From: Companilactobacillus farciminis KCTC 3681 = DSM 20184
GTDB lineage: Bacteria; Bacillota; Bacilli; Lactobacillales; Lactobacillaceae
Length of the DNA stretch: 64,000 nt
Reading direction: 5' to 3'
Assembly: GCF_002706745.1 (NCBI RefSeq)
Contig: NZ_CP017702.1
Coordinates: forward strand, 682,001-746,000
Shown here: piece by piece, positions 32,657-41,298 of the stretch
Layout: each line of letters opens with the position of its first letter
Position numbering within the stretch: position 1 is the stretch's first letter
Position numbers and translations under genes: made by a program
Notes under the pieces: generated by a model
What the model saw: only the letters and a program-made list of their open reading frames with translations
Told to the model about the DNA's origin: nothing
The model's database searches: none

Positions 32657-35224
32657 TTAATAACTAAGCTTCTTGATCCAATATTTGAGAAGTAAGAACA
32701 AAGCGATAAACAATCCGCTAATCATCATGAATAAGCCGTTTTCATTACCAGTTTGTGGGAATGTGCCTTTTTCGTATGATGATTGACCAGAAGTAGGAAT
32801 TGTTGAAGTGCTTGTTCCACTAGTTGGAACAGATGGTTTCAAACTAGGACTCATATTGGATGATGTACCAGGAATCACTGGATATGGTGTGGAAGAACTA
32901 GGGGCTTCTTCAACGCCTTGTGTGCCAGGAATTTCTGGATAAACAGGTTCAGCGTTGCTTGGAGCTTCAGGTTGACTAGGACTTTCTGGACTAGTTACAG
33001 AAGGTTCAGTAGTACTTGGAGTTTCAGGTTCTTCAGGACTTTCTGGATTAATTACAGGAGGTTCAGTAGTACCTGGGTTTTCAGGTTGACTAGGACTTTC
33101 TGGATTAGTTACAGGAGGTTCAGTAGTACTTGGAGCTTCAGGTTCACTAGGATTTGTTGGATTAGTTGTAGGAGGTTCAACAGTACCAGGATTTTCGGGT
33201 TCACTAGGATTTGTTGGACCAGTTACAGGAGGTTCAGTGGTACTTGGATTTTCTGGACTTGTTGTAGGAGGTGTTGTAGTACCAGGTTTTTCAGGTTCTC
33301 CGGGTACTACAGGGATATCTTCTTCAATTAAAGTATCCTTAGCTTCTACTTGAGTAGTTTCACCTTTAGAAATAGTAAAGCTGATTGGTTGAAGACTTGA
33401 TTGATAGCCTTCAGGAGCTTTAGTTTCGACGAATGAATAAGTACCAGTTGGTAAATCAGGAACAGTGATTTGACCATTGGAATCAGTAGTCAAACCAGTT
33501 TGAAGAATTGCTCCAGTGCTATCTACCAAATCATAAACAGCGCCAGGCAAAACTTTACTAATATCGCTGGAATCAACTTTTGTTAAAACAACGCTACCAG
33601 TTTCTGGTGTGGTATCAAGGGCAGTGTTGAATTTTTCAAGAGCCAATGGAGTAGTTTGATTTAAAGCAATTGTAAAGTTCAATGGTGTAGCATCCAATTC
33701 ATAACCGGGAGCGGCAGCAGTTTCAACTAAGGAGTAGTCGCCAACAGGCAAGTCGTCGATAGCCAATTTACCGCTACTGTCAGTTACAAGTCCACTTTGG
33801 ATAACTTTACCAGTACTATCTAATAATTCGAAGGTAGCGCCAGCAATAGGATTCTTAGTTTCAGCATCTGCTTTAGTTAAGATGACTGAACCAGGAATAG
33901 ATTTATCGGCTTGACTGACTTTGAGATCAGTGTTGCCGTCAGCATCTGGAATAGTGAATTCGATTGGACTGGAATTGATCAAATAACCATCAGGAGCTTT
34001 TACTTCGGTCATGGTATAAGAACCATAAGGTAAATTCTTGATATTGATTTGACCATTTTCATCAGTTTCAGCATTTGAAATAATGACGTAGCCAGTTCCG
34101 TTAGCTAATTGATATTCAGCACCACTCAAAGCTTTGCCAGTGGCTGAATCAGTCTTTTGCAAGGAAATAGATCCGACATTTTCATCACCATTACCAGTTC
34201 CGAAACCACCCCAAGAAGTGGAGGCACTAATGTTGTATGATCCTTCGCTTGAAGCCATGGTTGCGTTGTTAGTCCAAGTAGTTGAACCATCTGCATTAGT
34301 TCCGGTAACTTTAACTCTGTAGTAAATATCAACGGCAGTAGTTACATTTTCTGGGAAGGAGATGATAACTTTGTTGCCATCAGTAGTTACTGTTGGATTT
34401 AGTTGTTGACCATTGCTTACAAAACCACCAGTTCCGTAAGATCCACCGATAGCACTCAAAGAACCGGGGATGTACTCTTGGTTAGGACCTAAAGTATCAG
34501 TGATAACAACGCCACTTAAGTTGTGCTCGTTAGGGTTAAAAGCAATATTCCAAGTCAATTCATTTGGAACGTTGTTAGCATCAAACCCAGAGACCCAACC
34601 TAATTTGTTAAACATCCAATCTTCGCCTTCAGTATTATTGCTAGTATTAGTACCTTTTGCAACTAAGGTCAAAGTACCTTTACGATTAGCATTAGTATTG
34701 GATAGGACGTCGTTGAATGTTAAGGTACCAACTGTTTCACCATTTTTGATAGTAGCTGTACCAATTTCGACGTTACTACTATTGTAAATAGGGAAAGACA
34801 AATCAGCATTGGCAACGACACCTTCAGGTAAAGTAAATTGAGTTGTGTCGCCAGTATTGATTTGAACGCCATCAGGAATACTCCAGTTATAATTTACTTT
34901 GTAATTTAACCAAGTATATAAGTTATCACTTGGAGTAACCGGGTTACCGTTGATATCAGTCAAAGTAGCATCTTCAGCACCTAAGCCAGTGATTGTCAAA
35001 GCTTTAGGCGTTATCGTTGGACTAGTAGATGTCGTTTGACTCGTCGTGCTAGTCGTTGGAGCGGTTGTTGTAGTTGCAGTGCTCCCAGGCGGAGAGGTCG
35101 TGGTCTCAGTTGGAGTTGTCGTCGTTGTAGCAGCTTGAACTGAAATTTGGGGAACAAAGAAGATTAGAAATGCTAGAAACAATCCGATTAAGGATGCAAC
35201 AATCAATGATTTTTTCATTTTCAT
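32657..35224 (-). CDS. LPXTG-anchored SpaA-type surface adhesin
   Basis: The 855-residue protein is exported and sortase-anchored. A signal peptide ends near VQAA (32) and a Thr/Ser-rich segment follows. Residues about 75-340 resemble an SdrG/collagen-adhesin A-region (YNWSIPDGVQINTGDTTQF, GVVITDTLGPNQEYIPGSL). Three SpaA prealbumin-like repeats cover about 350-630 (SISLQKTDSATGKALSGAEY, SVILTKADAETKNPIAGATF, SVVLTKVDSSDISKVLPGAVY), each ending in an FTI-type strand. A Pro/Glu-rich stalk follows, then the sorting signal FPQTGNENG, a hydrophobic helix and KKLSY. The motif is FPQTG rather than LPQTG. GGGAG precedes the ATG. The ligand is unknown. Confidence 0.88.
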   Translation of the reverse strand: MKMKKSLIVASLIGLFLAFLIFFVPQISVQAATTTTTPTETTTSPPGSTATTTTAPTTSTTSQTTSTSPTITPKALTITGLGAEDATLTDINGNPVTPSDNLYTWLNYKVNYNWSIPDGVQINTGDTTQFTLPEGVVANADLSFPIYNSSNVEIGTATIKNGETVGTLTFNDVLSNTNANRKGTLTLVAKGTNTSNNTEGEDWMFNKLGWVSGFDANNVPNELTWNIAFNPNEHNLSGVVITDTLGPNQEYIPGSLSAIGGSYGTGGFVSNGQQLNPTVTTDGNKVIISFPENVTTAVDIYYRVKVTGTNADGSTTWTNNATMASSEGSYNISASTSWGGFGTGNGDENVGSISLQKTDSATGKALSGAEYQLANGTGYVIISNAETDENGQINIKNLPYGSYTMTEVKAPDGYLINSSPIEFTIPDADGNTDLKVSQADKSIPGSVILTKADAETKNPIAGATFELLDSTGKVIQSGLVTDSSGKLAIDDLPVGDYSLVETAAAPGYELDATPLNFTIALNQTTPLALEKFNTALDTTPETGSVVLTKVDSSDISKVLPGAVYDLVDSTGAILQTGLTTDSNGQITVPDLPTGTYSFVETKAPEGYQSSLQPISFTISKGETTQVEAKDTLIEEDIPVVPGEPEKPGTTTPPTTSPENPSTTEPPVTGPTNPSEPENPGTVEPPTTNPTNPSEPEAPSTTEPPVTNPESPSQPENPGTTEPPVINPESPEEPETPSTTEPSVTSPESPSQPEAPSNAEPVYPEIPGTQGVEEAPSSSTPYPVIPGTSSNMSPSLKPSVPTSGTSTSTIPTSGQSSYEKGTFPQTGNENGLFMMISGLFIALFLLLKYWIKKLSY
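32930..33290 (-). repeat. In-gene tandem repeats encoding the Pro-rich stalk
   Basis: Imperfect 42-bp-scale units encode blocks such as PENPGTTEPPV and NPSEPEAPSTTEPP about eight times. They lie between the SpaA repeats and the sorting signal, so copy-number change would alter stalk length without shifting the frame. Confidence 0.75.
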
Positions 35225-35550
35225 TAAAAAGCATCTCCCTTATAATGCGATAAGTTATTAAAAAATAGTAACTTTATTATTGGTGCCGAACCCATACATA
35301 TTCTCGTTACAACTAGAGTATATGACCTAGTCAAAAACAAGTAAATAAAATAGATCAATTAATTAATTATACCATTGTGATAATATTTCTTATATATACC
35401 AATCATAGAGATGCAAATAAAAACACTTCAAATCCATGGACGTTTTATCTATTGATTTGAAGTGTTTTTACTTGAAAGTTATAAAAAATCGAAACAAATT
35501 ATTAACTAAAATATGTTATAGTGATGCCAAAAATAGTGGTGGTGAGGATA
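35225..35550. other. Divergent intergenic region with a long hairpin
   Basis: AAAACACTTCAAATC (35420-35434) pairs with GATTTGAAGTGTTTT (35454-35468), and a T run follows. It looks like a terminator, yet it lies between two divergently transcribed genes with no gene ending there. The remainder is AT-rich promoter-like sequence. Confidence 0.5.
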
Positions 35551-36141
35551 ATGGAAAAAGTTGATCGACGTGTACAAAAAACTAATCAATCCTTACAATT
35601 AGCGTTTAAAAAATTAGCTAAGACAACTAGGTACCGAGATATTACAGTTAAGCAATTAACTAAAACAGCTCAGATCAATCGGAAGACTTTTTATTTGCAC
35701 TACGATTCAATCGACGACTTTTCAGCAATGGTTGCGGATGAAATTTCTGAAAAAATTTTACAGTTGATTTTGGAAAAGCCACTTAGAGAAGGTTTGTCAG
35801 TCCCTGGGTTTATCTTCGATAAAGTATTTGATTTCTTTTCCCAATCACGAGAATTCTATACTTTCATGATGACGTCGGCCGATTATAGTTTTATCGGACA
35901 ACAAGTAGAGACAATGGTTTCCAGAGGTTTGGCTGATGCTATTTTAAAAGAATTTGATCTTTGTAAATTGGACGCCTATGTCTGTGCTAGTTTTTTGATT
36001 CGTAATACTTTGATGCTGTTTCGGATATATAACGATGGACAAGTGCATCTTGATAGAAGTGAATTTAGAGATCGTCTGATCCGGCTTAATTCATCAGGAT
36101 TAAAGAGCTTTTTGGATATTAACCGTAATTTGGAAAATTAA
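35551..36141 (+). CDS. TetR-like transcriptional regulator
   Basis: The 196-residue protein begins MEKVDRRVQKTNQSLQLAFKKLA, followed by a TetR-type helix-turn-helix: YRDITVKQLTKTAQINRKTFYLHYDSIDDF. The C-terminal ligand domain resembles the TetR_C group that often accompanies DhaS-like regulators (FYTFMMTSADYSFIGQQVE). The ATG at 35551 is preferred because GGTGAGGA precedes it; in-frame ATGs at 35521/35524 lack one. It may regulate rpoN downstream or the divergent adhesin, but nothing proves either. Confidence 0.82.
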   Translation: MEKVDRRVQKTNQSLQLAFKKLAKTTRYRDITVKQLTKTAQINRKTFYLHYDSIDDFSAMVADEISEKILQLILEKPLREGLSVPGFIFDKVFDFFSQSREFYTFMMTSADYSFIGQQVETMVSRGLADAILKEFDLCKLDAYVCASFLIRNTLMLFRIYNDGQVHLDRSEFRDRLIRLNSSGLKSFLDINRNLEN

Positions 36142-36199
36142 TTTTTTAGAGAGGAATACAAATTACTTAAAAAGCGCTATCATTATATTAGTTATTAAA

Positions 36200-36213
36200 T
36201 GAAAGCGTTGTTA
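36200..36213. promoter_or_regulatory. cre-like box upstream of rpoN
   Basis: TGAAAGCGTTGTTA matches the CcpA consensus except near the 3' end. AAAAAGCGCTATCA (about 36170-36183) is a second, weaker candidate. Confidence 0.4.
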
Positions 36214-36230
36214 AGAAGGGAGTGAATCTG

Positions 36231-37508
36231 ATGGAATTAAAACAAAACTTGAATCAAAAACAAGTTCAGGGATTGTCTTTGACTCAAGGTATGCGTCAGT
36301 CCATTTTAATATTGCAGTCTGATGCAATTGATTTAGCAGATTATTTAAATGAACAAAGTTTGGAGAATCCATTATTTGACGTCCATGTCAATTTGGATAT
36401 GCCATTTATTGAAAATAGTAATAATACTTCATATCAAATTAAAGATGAACAACAATCATTATTTGAATATTTATTAGATCAAGTCCAGTTAACGATGAGA
36501 AAGACACCTTTGCGGGACTTAGTTATTTATTTGATTGAACAATTAGATCCAAATGGTTATTTGACTTTGTCAGATAAAGAAATTTTTGAGGAAGTAAAAG
36601 ATATTACGCCAATTATGTTGCTCGATGCCAAAACATTGTTGCAACAATTAGACCCTCCAGGGATTGGAGCTCGTGATTTAAGAGAGTGCTTATACTTGCA
36701 AGCTCAAGCAGATAACGCCAACGCAGAGGTTATGTCCATGTTGAGCGATAACTTTGAATTATTCACTAAACATGAGTGGAAGCAATTGAAGCGTAGTTTG
36801 AAGATTTCTAATGTTGAGTTGCAAAAAGATATTAGTTTTATTCAATCGTTGTCAGCTAATCCGGGTCAAAGATATACATCACAAAATGAACAGTATGTCG
36901 TCCCAGAATTGCAAGTTAAAAAGAATCAAGATAAATTGACTTTGTCGATCACTAAATATGGACAACCACAGTTGGTTTTCGCTGAAGAAACATATGACCG
37001 CTTAGTTAAATCAACCGATGATGATGTTCAAAAATATATTCACGATAAATATAATCAATACAAGACTTTGGAATACAATTTACAACGTCGAATTGATACT
37101 ATTTCAATCATTGGTAGATGTATTGTCAGAGCTCAATATCAGTTCTTCATGCAAAATACTCAAGCCTTAGAGCCACTATTGATCAGGGATGTTGCTCAAA
37201 AGTTGCAGATCAGTGAATCAACAGTCAGTCGAACAATCAATGGTAAATACATTCAGACTGACTTTGGTATTTTTGAATTGAAGCGTTTCTTCTCCCGTCG
37301 TAGTAAGGTAACTGTGGGTGAGGATAAGTCAGTTGATCAAGTTAAAGTTAAGATCAAAGATATCATCAATGATGAAGATAAAAAGAAACCATTGAGTGAC
37401 CAAAAGATTTCCGACATGCTACAAGAAGATGGATTAAAAATTGCTCGTCGGACAGTAGCCAAGTATCGTGAACAATTAGGTTTCCCATCAACTAGTCGTC
37501 GTATTTGA
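36231..37508 (+). CDS. rpoN: RNA polymerase sigma-54 factor
   Basis: Sigma-54 directs RNA polymerase to -24/-12 promoters and needs an AAA+ activator. The 425-residue protein has the Gln-rich region I (LNQKQVQGLSLTQGMRQSILILQ), the core-binding domain (LDPPGIGARDLRECLYLQA), the helix-turn-helix (KLQISESTVSRTINGKYIQT) and the RpoN box ARRTVAKYREQLGFPSTSRR near the C-terminus. The ATG at 36231 follows AAGGGAG by 8 bp. In lactic acid bacteria sigma-54 usually serves mannose-type PTS genes with a LevR/ManR activator. No such activator or -24/-12 promoter was seen in this window. Confidence 0.93.
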   Translation: MELKQNLNQKQVQGLSLTQGMRQSILILQSDAIDLADYLNEQSLENPLFDVHVNLDMPFIENSNNTSYQIKDEQQSLFEYLLDQVQLTMRKTPLRDLVIYLIEQLDPNGYLTLSDKEIFEEVKDITPIMLLDAKTLLQQLDPPGIGARDLRECLYLQAQADNANAEVMSMLSDNFELFTKHEWKQLKRSLKISNVELQKDISFIQSLSANPGQRYTSQNEQYVVPELQVKKNQDKLTLSITKYGQPQLVFAEETYDRLVKSTDDDVQKYIHDKYNQYKTLEYNLQRRIDTISIIGRCIVRAQYQFFMQNTQALEPLLIRDVAQKLQISESTVSRTINGKYIQTDFGIFELKRFFSRRSKVTVGEDKSVDQVKVKIKDIINDEDKKKPLSDQKISDMLQEDGLKIARRTVAKYREQLGFPSTSRRI

Positions 37509-37530
37509 AAAAATAAAAAAGATTTATCGA

Positions 37531-37571
37531 AGCATCTGTTCGGATTTAATGCTGTCCGAATAGATGCTTTT
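37531..37571 (+). terminator. Terminator after rpoN
   Basis: AGCATCTGTTCGGA (37531-37544) pairs with TCCGAATAGATGCT (37555-37568) with one G-T pair, followed by Ts. Confidence 0.8.
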
Positions 37572-37598
37572 TGCTATGGAGGACAGAATTTTAACACT
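37572..37598 (-). repeat. Terminal fragment of the structured intergenic element
   Basis: TGCTATGGAGGACAGAATTT and the next bases match the end of copy 3 (TGCTGTGGAGGACGGAATTT, 49324 on) and the reverse complement of the start of copy 2. Only the end and flank remain; the hairpins are absent. Confidence 0.55.
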
Positions 37599-37704
37599 AA
37601 CCAAATTTGGAAAAGAATCAAAAGTTTTACACTATTTTTAATAAAAATCGCTTTTTGGCATAAAATATTTGTATAATGTATTAACCAAAGAGGGGAATAT
37701 ATTT

Positions 37705-38631
37705 ATGAATATTGGACAATTGATAAATCAAATCATTTTGATGTTTGGTTTAATGCTGATTGGGGTTTTGATCAATAAGTTAAAATTTATGCACGCACAA
37801 ACCTCTAGTGATTTAACCAACGTCTTGTTGTATATCGTTTCACCATGTTTAATCATCAACGCTTTTGAACAACCTTATTCTGATTCACGGATCAAGCAAT
37901 TTTTGTTGGCAATTTTGGGAGTTGTCATCTTGTACGTTGTAGAGATTATTGTTGCCAAGTTAGTTTTTGGACGTTTAAAAAATGAGAATCTCAGACGTAT
38001 TGCCCAATATGGCAGTATTTATTCGAATGCCGGTTTTATGGGGATTCCTCTGATCAGTTCTTTATTCGGTGCACCGGGAGTATTTTTTGCGGTCGTATCT
38101 TTGGCAGGTTTTAATATTTTTAGTTGGACTCAAGGAGTTTCTCTATTTAAAACTAATGAAAATGAGGAGAAAACTGATTGGCAGCAGGTTTTATTGAATC
38201 CAAATATTATTGCAATTGTTTTGGGCGTTTTCTTGTTTGTTTTTTCAATTAAGATTCCCAGCGTTCCTAACCAAATCATCAAATACATCGGTTCTGTCAA
38301 TACGCCTTTATCGATGATTGTTATTGGTAACAGTTTGGGGAATATCACTTTTAGTAAAAAGATGTTGAACAAAGAAATTGGTTTGACGATTATCTTACGT
38401 AATTTACTATTTCCAATTATCGCTATTTTCATCCTGCAATTTTTGGGAGTGACTGGCATTGCCTTTTATACAACAGTAGTGATGGCAGCCTGTCCAGTTG
38501 CTGGATTAGTAGTTTTGTTCACTTTACAGGCACAAGGGGATGCTGCTCCAGCAATTTCTTTGATGAGTTTGTCGACAATTTTGAGTTTAATTACGATTCC
38601 TTTGGTTTTTGCTTTGGGAAATGTTTTATAA
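37705..38631 (+). CDS. AEC-family transporter
   Basis: The 308-residue membrane protein belongs to the auxin efflux carrier family, whose bacterial members include malate and other organic-acid permeases. About ten hydrophobic segments are present (LINQIILMFGLMLIGVLINKL at the start). Conserved features are NVLLYIVSPCLIINAF, YGSIYSNAGFMGIPLI and MAACPVAGLVVLFTLQ. The ATG at 37705 follows AGAGGGG; the upstream frame from 37669 lacks a ribosome site. Direction and substrate of transport cannot be told. It is monocistronic. Confidence 0.83.
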   Translation: MNIGQLINQIILMFGLMLIGVLINKLKFMHAQTSSDLTNVLLYIVSPCLIINAFEQPYSDSRIKQFLLAILGVVILYVVEIIVAKLVFGRLKNENLRRIAQYGSIYSNAGFMGIPLISSLFGAPGVFFAVVSLAGFNIFSWTQGVSLFKTNENEEKTDWQQVLLNPNIIAIVLGVFLFVFSIKIPSVPNQIIKYIGSVNTPLSMIVIGNSLGNITFSKKMLNKEIGLTIILRNLLFPIIAIFILQFLGVTGIAFYTTVVMAACPVAGLVVLFTLQAQGDAAPAISLMSLSTILSLITIPLVFALGNVL

Positions 38632-38651
38632 GACCGGAAGGTCTTTTTTTA
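38630..38651 (+). terminator. Terminator after the AEC transporter gene
   Basis: AGACC pairs with GGTCT around GGAA, followed by seven Ts. Confidence 0.7.
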
Positions 38652-38789
38652 TAAAAATCGCTAATTGAGAAAATACGGTAATTTATTGCTGTGATGAATC
38701 AATGATTTATGCGATTTGAGGTATTTTTGCAAACATATGTTCCCCTTATGTGATATAATTACGATACCAAATCATGGGAGAGGGTTCAT

Positions 38790-39959
38790 ATGGTCTTAAA
38801 GGGTATCAAACTACGTATTTATCCAGATAGTTACCAAAAGGAACTGATTGAATATAATTTTGGCGCTAATCGTTTTGTTTGGAACAATATGTTAGACATG
38901 ATGATCAAACGTCATGAAAATAATCCTGATTTGAAATCTTTGAAAGCATTCGACTTGAACTATATTTTAACAACTTTCAAAAAAGAACACACTTGGCTAA
39001 AGAAAGCTGAAAGCACTAGTCTTCAAGTTTCTAATAAAGATTTATTTGAGGCTTATAAAGGTTTCTTTAGTAAAAAGCGTAAGTTTCCACGATTCAAAAG
39101 TAAGAAATATCCAAAACAAAGTTATCAATCTAAATTTGTTAATAACAATGTTGCAATACTTGATGATTCTTATATCAAGTTACCTAAACTTGGAGTAATG
39201 AAATATAAGAACAAAAAATCAATTCCTAGTGTAATCAAGTACGTGACTATTCGTAAATCATTGACTAACAAATATTACGCTATTCTTACGGTTGATGAAG
39301 ATATTACTCAATTACCAAGGACAAACAGGTCTGTCGGTCTTGATATGGGTGTTTGTGACCTAGTAATCTGTTCAGACGGAAGTAAGTATAAGACTATCCG
39401 TTTTGATAGGAAACTTGCTAAAAAGAAACACTATTGGGAAAAACGATTAGCTAGAAGACGTAATCAAGCTCTAAGGGATATTCAGTATAAAAAGAAATTT
39501 GGATTGATTGATCCAAAGCCTTTAGAACAATATTCGAACTATATGAGGGCAAAACTCATGGTAGCTAAGTATAGTGAGAAAATTGCTAACCAACGAAAAA
39601 ACTACCTTCATAAAATAACTCGTGAATTAGTTGAGAATAATGATTTGATTGTTATTGAAGATTTGAAAACCAAAAATCTTCTTGGTAATCATAAACTATC
39701 ACGTGCTATTGCTAACCAATCATGGAGAGCATTAAGGTTAATGCTTGAATACAAATGTGAATGGTACGGTAAGAAATTTCTGGTTGTTAATCCATTCAAG
39801 ACTAGTCAAATCTGTTCCAACTGTGGTTACGATGATGGTAAACATGAGTTAGATATTAGAGAATGGGATTGTCCTAGTTGTGGTATTCATCATGATCGCG
39901 ACATCAATGCAAGTAAAAATATATTAAATAATGGCTTGGAACAAGCCTTAGTAAAATAG
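38790..39959 (+). CDS. tnpB: TnpB RNA-guided nuclease (IS605 OrfB)
   Basis: The 389-residue protein appears intact. The N-terminal helix-turn-helix/wedge part (MVLKGIKLRIYPDSYQKELI, FVWNNMLDMM) is followed by a RuvC nuclease. All three acidic residues are present: D185 in VGLDMGVCDL, E290 in LIVIEDLKTKNL and D371 in HDRDINASKNI. The zinc ribbon uses C342, C345, C361 and C364. TnpB proteins cleave DNA at sites specified by an omega-RNA from the element's 3' end, which favours retention of the element. The ATG has a GGGAGAGGG site. Confidence 0.9.
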   Translation: MVLKGIKLRIYPDSYQKELIEYNFGANRFVWNNMLDMMIKRHENNPDLKSLKAFDLNYILTTFKKEHTWLKKAESTSLQVSNKDLFEAYKGFFSKKRKFPRFKSKKYPKQSYQSKFVNNNVAILDDSYIKLPKLGVMKYKNKKSIPSVIKYVTIRKSLTNKYYAILTVDEDITQLPRTNRSVGLDMGVCDLVICSDGSKYKTIRFDRKLAKKKHYWEKRLARRRNQALRDIQYKKKFGLIDPKPLEQYSNYMRAKLMVAKYSEKIANQRKNYLHKITRELVENNDLIVIEDLKTKNLLGNHKLSRAIANQSWRALRLMLEYKCEWYGKKFLVVNPFKTSQICSNCGYDDGKHELDIREWDCPSCGIHHDRDINASKNILNNGLEQALVK

Positions 39960-40047
39960 TTCTGGCCTCTACTGACTAGTTGAAATACTAGTTGGCAAGT
40001 ATGGAATGTTCCTAGAAGCTCGGTACTTTAGTGCCGATGTAGTTCAC
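39960..40047 (+). ncRNA. Putative omega-RNA scaffold / element right end
   Basis: The 88 bp after the tnpB stop hold two hairpins and end in GATGTAGTTCAC, as in IS605 right ends. In TnpB systems the omega-RNA spans the 3' end of tnpB plus this region. Its guide is the sequence just beyond, here beginning TGTTCAAAATTAG at 40048. Extent and expression are inference. Confidence 0.55.
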
Positions 40048-40096
40048 TGTTCAAAATTAGAAAAAGTGCTTCAATTATTAAAACGAGGTGATTGAA

Positions 40097-40927
40097 ATGT
40101 TAACTGATGGACACACGCATACACAGTTTTGTCCACATGGCAGTGGTCAAGACGCTGAATTAATGATCCAACGGGCAATCAAGTTGGGTTTCAAGAAGTA
40201 CTGTATTACTGAACATGCACCTTTGCCACCGGACTTTAAAGATGACTATGCAGGAACTGAAGAGGGGCTGACTGAAGCTTCAATGGCAAGTTCTGACTTG
40301 GAAAAATACTTTCAGGAAATGACCCGTTTGCAAAAGAAGTATCAATCTGAAATTAAAATTACGATTGGTTTTGAAGTGGATTATTTGCCAGGTTTTGAAG
40401 ACTGGACTAAAGATTTTTTGGATGAATATGGCCCTAGAACGCAAGAAAATATTTTGTCAGTTCACTTTATGCGAGGAACTGATCAGAAGTTATGGTGCGT
40501 TGATTTTGGCGTGGATGATTTTCAACAAGGATTCAAAAGCTTATTAGAACGACCTCAAGATGTCTTTACGCATTATTTTCAAACAGTTAGAAATTCTGTT
40601 CAGGCGGATTTAGGAACTTATCGTCCAATCAGAATTGGTCACATGAGTTTAGTCAGAAAGTATCAAGACTATTTCCATTTACCAAGTCACTATGACGAGA
40701 AGAATTTACTGTTGGTTGATGAAATTTTGCAAGATGTTAAACAACAAGATCGACAATTGGATTTAAATTTAGCTGGATTGTATAAACCTTTTTGCAATGA
40801 TTTTTATCCAGGCCAATCGATTTTAACTCGTGCCCAAAAGTTAGACATACCGCTAATTTATGGATCCGATGCTCACGATATTTTGTCAGTTGGTCGGGGT
40901 TATCATTTAGTAAAAGTGCTAAATTAA
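40097..40927 (+). CDS. hisK: Histidinol-phosphatase, PHP type
   Basis: The enzyme removes phosphate from L-histidinol phosphate, the penultimate step of histidine synthesis. The 276-residue PHP-fold protein begins MLTDGHTHTQFCPHGSGQDAE with the metal-binding DxHxH pattern. Further metal ligands lie in ITEHAPLP, IGFEVDYLP and YGSDAHDILSVG. ATG 40097 follows GAGGTGA by 5 bp; the in-frame GTG at 40088 overlaps that site. The gene lies upstream of the T-box and so is not under its control. The TnpB element ends about 50 bp before it. Confidence 0.88.
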   Translation: MLTDGHTHTQFCPHGSGQDAELMIQRAIKLGFKKYCITEHAPLPPDFKDDYAGTEEGLTEASMASSDLEKYFQEMTRLQKKYQSEIKITIGFEVDYLPGFEDWTKDFLDEYGPRTQENILSVHFMRGTDQKLWCVDFGVDDFQQGFKSLLERPQDVFTHYFQTVRNSVQADLGTYRPIRIGHMSLVRKYQDYFHLPSHYDEKNLLLVDEILQDVKQQDRQLDLNLAGLYKPFCNDFYPGQSILTRAQKLDIPLIYGSDAHDILSVGRGYHLVKVLN

Positions 40928-40951
40928 ACTTGACAAATTAAAAAGCAGCTT

Positions 40952-40980
40952 ATATCATTAGAAACAATTTAAATGATATC
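40952..40980 (+). terminator. Weak hairpin after hisK
   Basis: ATATCATT and AATGATAT form an 8-bp AT-only stem with no clear T run. Its role as terminator is doubtful. Confidence 0.3.
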
Positions 40981-41035
40981 TAATAATTCTAATTTAAATT
41001 TAATTTTAATGATAAAAATAATGATTAGGAAAAGT

Positions 41036-41268
41036 AGTTGACCCGACCTTTACAGAGAGTTCTTGGCAGTGGAAAGAGAACATGGTGGTCAGTGAATCCA
41101 CACCTATGAATTGCAGAGCTGAACAAAGTAGGCTTTGCCGATCGGTTTCGTTATCCGAGTTGACTCAGCCAACGTGAGGTTTAATCCGCAAGGGTTAGAC
41201 GAAATGAGGTGGAACCGCGCAAATTACGTCCTCTTAGCAATTTATTTTGCTAAGGGGATTTTTTTATC
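41036..41268 (+). promoter_or_regulatory. T-box leader (histidine) of the his operon
   Basis: The leader has the conserved T-box sequence AATGAGGTGGAACCGCG (about 41203-41219) and a terminator (CCTCTTAGCAA 41230-41240 with TTGCTAAGGGG 41247-41257, then seven Ts). Stem I holds AGAGAGT, and the specifier region GAATCCACACCTATGAATTGC offers CAC (His) at 41099 or 41101. Uncharged tRNA-His should stabilise the antiterminator and allow transcription of hisZ onward. Confidence 0.88.
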
Positions 41269-41298
41269 TAATTTTTTATTTCAGGGGAGGTCAAGAAA

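Larger units (their letters stand above)
38733..40047 (+). mobile_element. IS200/IS605-type element carrying only tnpB
   Basis: The unit comprises a tnpB gene and an IS605-like right end, without a tnpA transposase. The right end contains hairpins ACTAGT/ACTAGT (39975-39980, 39987-39992) and TCGGTAC/GTGCCGA (40020-40026, 40031-40037), and ends at TTCAC (40043-40047). A small hairpin ACATA/TATGT (38733-38751) may belong to the left end; that boundary is uncertain. Movement would need TnpA from elsewhere. Confidence 0.65.

Noticed and set aside
32918..33331. 137-codon plus-strand ORF opposite the adhesin stalk
   Set aside because: It is a shadow of the Pro-rich repeat on the other strand, with an unnatural Trp/Arg/Phe-rich composition.
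37640..37690. Sigma-54 promoter before the AEC transporter (TTGGCAT)
   Set aside because: There is no matching -12 TTGC at the required spacing; only a TATAAT-like box is present.
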